From contig CAQPRV010000098.1 of the NCBI GenBank assembly GCA_948857205.1, positions 1 through 11,376 of the forward strand: a DNA stretch of 11,376 nt, read 5' to 3'. Below the pieces are notes generated by a model. It ran no database searches. It saw only the letters and a program-made list of their open reading frames with translations, and was not told the origin of the DNA. Below are positions 5,763 through 11,376 of the stretch, piece by piece; within the stretch, counting starts at the first letter, position 1; each line of letters opens with the position of its first letter. The stretch comes from an uncultured Clostridia bacterium. GTDB taxonomy: Bacteria > Bacillota > Clostridia > TANB77 > CAG-508. The position numbers and the translations under genes were made by a program.

Positions 5763-7412
5763 ATGAAAATTAAAGGTGTAAATAATAAATCAATTAAAAA
5801 AATGTTTTTTATAGGAACATTGGGGGCTTTAACTATATTAAAAGCAAGTAATGTAGCAAAAGCAGAAGAAATAGAAACTACAAGTGGTTCTGCAATAGAA
5901 GTAGAGAATAAAGAAAATAGTATTGAAGAGATTGAAAATTTAAAATTAAAAACAGAAATAGAAGAAGCAGAGACCACAATAGCAAAAGAAAAATTGCAAA
6001 AATTAGAAGAAAAAAACCGTGAAATATTTGCATATAAGGAATTTCTTAGTGAAAATACTGATGGGAATTTAGAAAATGATGTTATTATTGCTTATATTAA
6101 AGGAGATAATATAAAATTTAGTAAAGAAATAGATTATTTAAAAGATTCAGAAGAGCGTAATTTAGAAATGTTTACTGATTCTGAAAAAAGAGAACTATTT
6201 GAAATAGTTAAGGTAAAATATACAGAGTTTATAGAAAGTAAAGATTGGAAAGAAGAAAAAAAGGAAGAATATATAAGAATAAATTTACAAAATTTTGAAA
6301 AAGGTTTAGGAATATATAAAACACCGACAGAAGCACACTTTTTTACAGATATAAAAGATGCAGAGGATGCAAATTTTTGGTATGAATTAAAGGAGTTAGA
6401 AGGAAAAGCAGAAATATTTTATAAAAGAGTAAAATTAAATGATCCTTCAAAGCCAAGAGAAAAGTTAGATACTCCAAAGATAACTTATAAAAATACAATT
6501 TTAGCTTGTGTAGAATATACTAATGATGAAGGAAAAAGAGAGATTGCATATGGATATATAGATAATAATAGCAAAACAGGAACAATAATGTTTAATGATT
6601 TAAAGGGATTAACAGACGAACAAAAAAAAGTATTGCTAGAAATGACAAAAGAAAAATATGAACAGATTATAGAAGAAAATGATAAAAGTAAATATAAATA
6701 TATTGATAAATGGGACTCTGAAATGAAATTTAGAGAATATCATGATATTTCAAGTAAGGTAAAAAGACATTCTATTGAGTATGAAGAAATGGGAGGATAT
6801 AGAGATTTTTGGATAAATAGGCATTCTATAGATTATTATGAAGAAAATGAAGAAGAGGAAGAGAAAACAGAAACAAAGAAAGAAAAAGAGGACAAAGAAA
6901 AGGAAGAAAAAACAGAAACAAAAAAAGAAAAAGAAGATAAAGAAAAGGAAGAAAAAACAGAAACAAAAAAAGAAAAAGAAGATAAAGAAAAGGAAGAAAA
7001 AACAGAAACAGAAAAAGAAAATAAAGAAAAGGAAGGAAAAACAGAAACAAAAAAAGAAAAAGTTCAAAATAAAGATAATGTAAGTAATTTAGATGAGGAA
7101 GAACAAAAAGAAGAAGTTACTGAAGAATTTAAGAATGAAAAAACTATTAATGATGAAAAAAAGTTAGATGAACCATTTAAAAAACAAGAAACTAAGGAAC
7201 AAAAGGTGAGTGGTGAAGTAACAATAGGAGACAATCCACCACAAAAGGAAAAAATGCCAGCACAGAAAAGAATTTCAATTCAAGGATTAAGAGAGATTTC
7301 TGCTGAGACAAGAAGTGAAGAAATAAATGGATGGATAGATACATTAGAAAAAGAAGTAAATCAAGCACTAGAAAAATTAACAAATGAAAAGGGTGGAGAA
7401 AATGAAAAATAG
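5763..7412 (+). CDS. Secreted charged protein with 15-residue Lys/Glu repeats
   Basis: I do not recognise a named family. The 549-residue protein has a signal peptide: basic N-terminus, hydrophobic core at about residues 15-26, and a likely cleavage after AKA (residue 34). Residues ~35-80 are a charged, coiled-coil-like helix. Residues ~95-190 and ~240-330 look like two distant copies of one domain (IAY...GDN then TDSEKRELFEIVKVKY, against IAYGYIDNN then TDEQKKVLLEMTKEKY). Short repeats RHSIEYEE (from 335) and RHSIDYYEE (from 353) follow. Next come five tandem units of about KTETKKEKEDKEKEE (6864-7061), then an acidic/basic tail. No LPxTG signal, C-terminal membrane helix or enzyme motif is seen. 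AAAGGA at 5748-5753 is 9 bases before the ATG. It begins a run of four same-strand genes, and its end overlaps the next start by 11 bases. A structural or surface-binding role is inference only. Confidence 0.8.
   Translation: MKIKGVNNKSIKKMFFIGTLGALTILKASNVAKAEEIETTSGSAIEVENKENSIEEIENLKLKTEIEEAETTIAKEKLQKLEEKNREIFAYKEFLSENTDGNLENDVIIAYIKGDNIKFSKEIDYLKDSEERNLEMFTDSEKRELFEIVKVKYTEFIESKDWKEEKKEEYIRINLQNFEKGLGIYKTPTEAHFFTDIKDAEDANFWYELKELEGKAEIFYKRVKLNDPSKPREKLDTPKITYKNTILACVEYTNDEGKREIAYGYIDNNSKTGTIMFNDLKGLTDEQKKVLLEMTKEKYEQIIEENDKSKYKYIDKWDSEMKFREYHDISSKVKRHSIEYEEMGGYRDFWINRHSIDYYEENEEEEEKTETKKEKEDKEKEEKTETKKEKEDKEKEEKTETKKEKEDKEKEEKTETEKENKEKEGKTETKKEKVQNKDNVSNLDEEEQKEEVTEEFKNEKTINDEKKLDEPFKKQETKEQKVSGEVTIGDNPPQKEKMPAQKRISIQGLREISAETRSEEINGWIDTLEKEVNQALEKLTNEKGGENEK
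6864..7061 (+). repeat. Tandem 45-base coding repeat, about 4.5 units
   Basis: Units start at 6864, 6909, 6954, 6999 and 7038. The first three encode KTETKKEKEDKEKEE with only small base changes, the fourth is shortened to 13 codons with E/N substitutions, and the fifth is partial. The coding strand is almost pure purine, with C appearing nearly only in ACA codons. Such tracts expand and contract by slippage, so copy number may vary between strains. Confidence 0.85.
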
Positions 7413-7842
7413 TTATAGAGAAGCATTAACAGAAGTAAATGAGATTTTAAATTATGTACCAAATATTTATATAGAAAAATTACCAATAAGTCTAATAAAG
7501 TTTATAAGAGAGAATAAATCAGAAAATTATATGTTTTATATTGATGAAACAATTGATATAGAAAAACAAAATTTTAAAAGTGAAACAAGATCTTTTATTG
7601 CTATTTTATTATTAAAATATTGGGATAGAGAAAATCAGGAAAATTTATTAGAAAAATACAATAATAATGAGAAAAAATATCAACAGTTATTACAGGAAAA
7701 ATATAATGTTAATATTTTCGAAAATAAAATAAAGAAAGACAATACAAAAACAGATATTATTGAATATAAAAAAGAAAATATATTTATTAAATTTTTTAAA
7801 AATATCTTAAAAAATCTAAAAGGAATCTTAAAAAAACAATAA
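7402..7842 (+). CDS. Small cytosolic hypothetical protein, 146 residues
   Basis: There is no signal peptide or membrane segment. The N-terminus (MKNSYREALTEVNEILNYV) and middle (RSFIAILLLKYWDRENQENLLEKY) look like amphipathic helices. The overall plan recalls small helical proteins common in Clostridia that begin with a Y..A..EV.EIL pattern and have no assigned function; this likeness is from memory and unchecked. The last ~20 residues (IFIKFFKNILKNLKGILKKQ) form a strongly basic amphipathic helix that could bind membrane or nucleic acid. The start at ATG 7402 is preferred to ATG 7384 because the GGTGGAG at 7392-7398 lies between them and because homologue-like sequence begins there. It overlaps the preceding gene by 11 bases, suggesting translational coupling, and is 41 bases ahead of the first metallopeptidase-like gene. 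It is the only member of the four-gene run without a signal peptide. Confidence 0.72.
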   Translation: MKNSYREALTEVNEILNYVPNIYIEKLPISLIKFIRENKSENYMFYIDETIDIEKQNFKSETRSFIAILLLKYWDRENQENLLEKYNNNEKKYQQLLQEKYNVNIFENKIKKDNTKTDIIEYKKENIFIKFFKNILKNLKGILKKQ

Positions 7843-7883
7843 AAAGATAAGTTTTAAAATATTTGAAATAAGGGAGATATTTA

Positions 7884-9533
7884 ATGAATAAAGAAAATAA
7901 ATTACCAGCAAAGAATAATAAAATAAAAAGAGTAATATGGATGTTTCTAGCATCTATAGGTATAGCTTCATCAATACAAAATTCTACAATAGCATCAAGT
8001 AATCAAAATGTGAATATTGAAAAAGATGTAGAAGATAGAAGTAAAGATGACTTTTTTAATAGTTTGAGAGTAAATCTCCCTATGCAACATATCGATAAAT
8101 ATAAAAAAATGGCTTTAGATGTAGTAAGAGAGAAAGGTTTTAATTCTGTTTACGAAGGAGGGAATGAAAGAGCACAACAATATGTCACAAATTTATTTGA
8201 TTTAATAGATAGAAATACACCAAGATATGCAAGTTTACATGGAGTAAAAGATGTAAAACAATATACAGAAAATTTTAAAAAATTAATGTATACACAAATA
8301 AGAGAATGGGTAAATGATTTAATACTTGTTCAAGGTAAATATGATGAAAATGATCCATATTGGAAATTATTAGGCAAAAGTCAATCAGGGAAGACAATAC
8401 AAAAAGATCACAAAATATTAATAAGAGATGATGGCAAGAAAGAAAGATATTCAACATTTGCACATGAATTAGGACATACAACCCAAAAAACAAAGAAACA
8501 ATTATATAGTGATTATTTGCCAAATTACTACAAGGTTTGTTGTAGAATTAAGGAAGGGAAATCAGTAGACTATGGTGAAAGAACTGATGATATAGATAAT
8601 AATTATTCTGTAATAAAATATAGTTCAGATTACAATTTATATAAAAATTGTAATTTTATAACAAAAGGTGAAGTTGAAAAGTGGATAGATATAAAATATG
8701 AAGAAGATACAACTCTATATGATGTTTTATCAAATTCGTTAGATGAAAGACATGGAAAAGGAACAGGAGCTCAATTATATACATTGATAGCAAATATAAC
8801 TAAATATGGAGATCAATATTCAGAGTGTGAAAGTTTAGAAGAAAATAAGAAAAAGCAATTATTTGTGAAGCAAAATATACAAGAATTAAAAAATAATAAT
8901 GAAATATCAAAGATAGAAAAAGAAATACAACTAGAAAAGCTTAATAATATACTTAAATGTAATCAAGAGTATTATAAAAGTTTGCAAGAAAATGGAAATA
9001 ATAGATTAAAAAATGGTAAAAATGTACAAGGAGAAGAAATAGAAAAATTTAATGAATTTGTTTTAGGATTAATTGAGAAAGATTTTAATCAAATTTCTAA
9101 TAAAAATGAAGCTAAGCAAGCTCTTATTGATTGGAACTTATATAGAGTAACTTGTATGGTTAAACAACATGGAACAATATATGATGAAAATAGAACTGAA
9201 ATTGCAACTAAAAATTATCTTTCTAAAGCAAAACAAGTACAAGATTTATTATTTGAAAAATGTAAAGAAACAAAATTATTAGATGAAAAGATTAATAAAG
9301 GAATTTTTATAGCAGTGTTAGATTCAAACATAAATGATATATCAAATGTAAAGATAGTAGGACAAAAAAATAAATTAGTAGTTATGGATCAATATGCAAT
9401 TAATACTTTAATAAAGAAACAAGATAAAACTTATGCATTAGAAGCATGGGGAAGTAATACTAAAGAATTTGCGAAAGATATAAAAGGAAAGTATATGAGC
9501 TTTTTTGAAGAAGAACGCGAATTAGAAAATTAA
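7884..9533 (+). CDS. Secreted HExxH zincin-like metallopeptidase, paralogue 1
   Basis: This 549-residue protein has an export signal: a long basic N-region (residues 1-16), hydrophobic core VIWMFLASIGIASSI and likely cleavage near residue 37-40. The zinc-peptidase signature HELGH is at 194-198 (8463-8477), preceded by a strand ILIRDDGKKERYSTFA as in zincins. About 60 residues on, NFITKGEVEK (257-266) occupies the place where many gluzincins carry (F/W)xxEG with the third zinc ligand, but the usual Glu is Lys261 here. E263 and E265 are alternatives. The region beyond ~300 is helical, with a conserved end block KLVVMDQYAINTL. The family is not one I can name. The start is fixed by GGGAG at 7872-7876 (7-base spacing). 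It has a tandem paralogue 70 bases downstream. Metallopeptidase activity is inferred from the motif; substrate unknown. Confidence 0.8.
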   Translation: MNKENKLPAKNNKIKRVIWMFLASIGIASSIQNSTIASSNQNVNIEKDVEDRSKDDFFNSLRVNLPMQHIDKYKKMALDVVREKGFNSVYEGGNERAQQYVTNLFDLIDRNTPRYASLHGVKDVKQYTENFKKLMYTQIREWVNDLILVQGKYDENDPYWKLLGKSQSGKTIQKDHKILIRDDGKKERYSTFAHELGHTTQKTKKQLYSDYLPNYYKVCCRIKEGKSVDYGERTDDIDNNYSVIKYSSDYNLYKNCNFITKGEVEKWIDIKYEEDTTLYDVLSNSLDERHGKGTGAQLYTLIANITKYGDQYSECESLEENKKKQLFVKQNIQELKNNNEISKIEKEIQLEKLNNILKCNQEYYKSLQENGNNRLKNGKNVQGEEIEKFNEFVLGLIEKDFNQISNKNEAKQALIDWNLYRVTCMVKQHGTIYDENRTEIATKNYLSKAKQVQDLLFEKCKETKLLDEKINKGIFIAVLDSNINDISNVKIVGQKNKLVVMDQYAINTLIKKQDKTYALEAWGSNTKEFAKDIKGKYMSFFEEERELEN

Positions 9534-9587
9534 ATTTTACACTAAGATTATATAAAAAATATGTAAAGCATATATAGAAATTATGAT

Positions 9588-9594
9588 AAGGAGA
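9588..9594 (+). promoter_or_regulatory. Ribosome binding site with overlapping start-stop before paralogue 2
   Basis: AAGGAGA at 9588-9594 serves the ATG at 9604 with 9 bases of spacing. Between them another ATG (9599-9601) is followed at once by TAA (9602-9604), giving ATGTAATG at 9599-9606. The upstream in-frame ATG at 9583 lies before the ribosome site and has none of its own, and the paralogue's N-terminus aligns from 9604, so 9604 is the chosen start. Confidence 0.7.
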
Positions 9595-9603
9595 ATATAT
9601 GTA

Positions 9604-11304
9604 ATGAGAAATAAGGATAAATTACCAGCAAAGAATAATAAAATAAAAAGAGCGATATGGATGTTTCTAGCATCTATAGGTATAGCTTCATCAATACCAA
9701 ATTCTACAATAGCATCAAGTAATCAAAATGTGAATATTGAAAAAGATGTAGAAGATAAAAGTAAAGATGACTTTTTTAATAGTCTAAAAGTAAATATGCC
9801 AAGGCAGCATATTGATAATTATAAAGAAAAGGCTTTAGAGGTAGTAAAAGAAAAGGACTTTAATTCTGTTTACGAAGGAGGGAATGAGAAAGTACAAAAG
9901 AATGTAATAAAATTGTTTAATAAGATAGAGGAAAATACACCAAGATACGCTAGCCTTCATGGAATTAAAAATACAAAACAATATACAGAAGAAGAAAAAA
10001 AATTTGTCTATACGCAAATCAAAGATTGGCCTAATAATATAATAATTCCACAAGGAAAATATAATAAGGAAGATCCCAATTGGAAAAAGTTACCAATAGG
10101 CATTTCTGGTTTAACAAAAAGAGATAATAAGGAAATACTTTTAAGAGATAAGGAGGACGCTTATATAGCACTTAATCATGAGTTATGTCATTCTGCTCAA
10201 ATAAAATATAAAGTTAGTGAATATCTACCAAACTATAATGCAGTAATTAAAAAAATAAAGGAAGGAATGTCAGTAGATTATGAAAAGAAAGTTAGAGATT
10301 TAGGAGACAATACTACAAATTATGCTAAAGAATATATTTCATATAAAACTTTGAATTTCTTTACAGAGGGAAAAACTGAAAAATTATTAAAAGGAGAACT
10401 TGAAGAAGAAACTTTTCTATATGATATATTGTCAGAGAACTTAGATAAAGAGGATTGTATTAAGTTTTATACATTAATTGCAAACGTATGTAGATTTGGA
10501 AGTAATAAAATGTATGGAATAGGTGAAACTTTAAAAGAAAATGAAGAAAGACAACAAAATATAATAAATAAAATAGAAGAAACAAGAGTTGATGAAAGTT
10601 TATCTCAAAGTGAAAAAGATAATATTATTGAACAATTAAATTGTTATTTAAAATGTAATAAAGAGTATTATAATAATTTAAAGGAAAATGGAAATTCAGT
10701 TTCGAAAGAAGGAAAAAGTATATTAAATGAAGATCTGAAACAATTAAATAAGTTAGGATTGGAATTACTAAAAAGAGATTTTAATAAAATATCAAGTAGA
10801 AAAGATGCACAAAAGGCACTTGTTAATTGGAACTTATATAAAAAGACGTGTGTAATAATGAAACCTTTAAAAGATAGGGAGATGGAAGATAATACTAGAA
10901 ATTATGTTCCTAAAGTAAAAGAAGTACAAGATTTTTTATTTAAAAAATGTAAAGAAACAAAATTATTAAAGGAAGATATTGGTAAAGAAATTTTTACGGC
11001 AGTATTAGATTCAGATATTAATGATATTTCTAATGTTACAATAGTAAAACAAAAAAATAAATTAGTAGTTATGGATCAATATGCAATAAATACTTTAAAA
11101 GAAGAACCTAATAATAGTTTATTAGGTGTAATTGAGGATAAGGGTAAAAATATAGATGAAAAGAGTAAGAAAAATAAAGTTAAAAATAAGGAAAAAAATT
11201 ATACTGTAGAATCAGTAGGAAATTATGCTAAAGAATGGATTGTCAATACTTTTTTGTACAATTTTTATAAGGACACTTTTTTATATTCAATTGGTGTTAA
11301 ATAA
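9604..11304 (+). CDS. Secreted HExxH zincin-like metallopeptidase, paralogue 2, 3' end replaced by IS
   Basis: The frame codes 566 residues and aligns without gaps to paralogue 1 from the start. The signal region is nearly identical (4 base differences in 165). The zinc motif is HELCH at 192-196 (10177-10191). The downstream motif is NFFTEGKTEK, where Glu255 (10366-10368) is the expected third ligand; paralogue 1 has Lys there. Shared blocks include NTPRYASLHG, FNSVYEGGNE, YTLIAN, a K-C-K-E-T-K-L-L stretch and KLVVMDQYAINTL. A ~27-residue Lys/Asn-rich insertion at about 500-535 is absent from paralogue 1. After the shared NYTVESVGNYAKEW, likeness stops at about 11238. The last ~21 codons (from IVNTFLYN to SIGVK) run through the end of an IS3-type element on the other strand, so the native C-terminus of about 20 residues is lost. 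Whether the altered protein works is unknown. Confidence 0.8.
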   Translation: MRNKDKLPAKNNKIKRAIWMFLASIGIASSIPNSTIASSNQNVNIEKDVEDKSKDDFFNSLKVNMPRQHIDNYKEKALEVVKEKDFNSVYEGGNEKVQKNVIKLFNKIEENTPRYASLHGIKNTKQYTEEEKKFVYTQIKDWPNNIIIPQGKYNKEDPNWKKLPIGISGLTKRDNKEILLRDKEDAYIALNHELCHSAQIKYKVSEYLPNYNAVIKKIKEGMSVDYEKKVRDLGDNTTNYAKEYISYKTLNFFTEGKTEKLLKGELEEETFLYDILSENLDKEDCIKFYTLIANVCRFGSNKMYGIGETLKENEERQQNIINKIEETRVDESLSQSEKDNIIEQLNCYLKCNKEYYNNLKENGNSVSKEGKSILNEDLKQLNKLGLELLKRDFNKISSRKDAQKALVNWNLYKKTCVIMKPLKDREMEDNTRNYVPKVKEVQDFLFKKCKETKLLKEDIGKEIFTAVLDSDINDISNVTIVKQKNKLVVMDQYAINTLKEEPNNSLLGVIEDKGKNIDEKSKKNKVKNKEKNYTVESVGNYAKEWIVNTFLYNFYKDTFLYSIGVK

Positions 11305-11376
11305 TTTAGAGAACTATGTATTCTAATATTATTAAACCAATTAACATACTCAAATAGTTCTGTTTCTAATTCCTCA
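11241..11376 (-). mobile_element. IS3-family insertion sequence, transposase-3' end (continues past window)
   Basis: The presence of an IS3-type transposase C-terminus on the - strand, and loss of paralogue similarity at about 11238, place an element end near 11241. The + strand there reads TGTCAATAC then TTTTTTGTACA, and elements of this family usually begin with TG. The exact terminal inverted repeat and target duplication cannot be confirmed because the other end lies outside the window. AGAACTAT at 11310-11317 and ATAGTTCT at 11354-11361 are complementary but fall inside the transposase codons and are probably chance. Confidence 0.75.
11265..11376 (-). CDS. IS3-family transposase (integrase core), C-terminal end only
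   Basis: Reading the complement leftwards from the window edge gives ~36 codons: EELETELFEYVNWFNN then IRIHSSLNYLTPIEY and KKVSL, followed by TAA at 11265-11267. The pattern (Y)(I/V)xW(Y/F)NxxRxHSSLxYLxPxEY is the well-known end of the IS3-group OrfB DDE transposase, just after the catalytic Glu region. The start and the DDE residues are beyond the window. The gene overlaps the last 40 bases of paralogue 2 on the opposite strand. It is unusual in that it has a very short 3' non-coding end before the element boundary, which is normal for IS3 elements. Confidence 0.88.
   Translation of the reverse strand, partial: EELETELFEYVNWFNNIRIHSSLNYLTPIEYKKVSL

Noticed and set aside
6864..7061. CRISPR-like array
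   Set aside because: The repeats abut without spacers and are in frame inside a coding sequence.
6750..7083. Overlapping Phe/Leu-rich reverse frames and a Lys-rich + frame in the repeat tract
   Set aside because: All are by-products of the purine-rich 45-base repeat, which suppresses stop codons in several frames; none has a ribosome site or family likeness.
1..11376. tRNA, rRNA, riboswitch, phage structural or toxin-antitoxin genes
   Set aside because: No cloverleaf, conserved rRNA stretch, recognisable aptamer core or typical toxin/antitoxin pair could be seen on either strand by eye.

Overview
The window looks like low-GC Clostridia (Bacillota) DNA. It is strongly AT-rich with purine-rich coding strands, AGGAG-type ribosome binding sites, some TTG starts, and a der-plsY-gpsA gene order that is familiar in that class. 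The first ~610 bases do not match the rest. They encode part of a GyrA C-terminal domain in visibly richer DNA (about 45% GC in a sampled 60-base line, against about 30% in der). This piece is joined inside der, so both genes are broken at the same point. An assembly chimera or an illegitimate recombination is the likely cause.

Layout: (1) 1-621, a gyrA fragment. (2) ~609-3362, a housekeeping cluster on the + strand: der without its first GTPase domain, plsY and gpsA. PlsY and GpsA act in the same pathway, since GpsA makes glycerol-3-phosphate and PlsY acylates it to start phospholipid synthesis. (3) 3438-4055, a small zinc-ribbon protein with an acidic tail. (4) 4056-4279, a gene-free stretch with a strong hairpin inside a larger nested inverted repeat, lying between convergent genes. 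(5) 4280-4561, a small conserved-looking hypothetical gene on the - strand. (6) 4680-5618, a membrane-anchored Ser/Gly/Glu-linker protein, closed by a clear terminator at 5650-5698. (7) 5763-11304, four closely spaced + strand genes: a secreted charged protein with 15-residue repeats, a small cytosolic protein, and two tandem secreted HExxH metallopeptidase-like paralogues. (8) 11241-11376, the end of an IS3-family insertion sequence on the - strand. It cuts the second paralogue and supplies its last ~21 codons.

The part most likely to be undescribed is the 5763-11304 gene set. Three of its four products carry signal peptides. The two zincin-like paralogues are almost identical over their signal and leader region but only about half identical elsewhere, and they differ at the position expected for the third zinc ligand. 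The substrate, and whether the genes work together, are inference. Nothing seen identifies a toxin, phage, CRISPR, tRNA or rRNA function.
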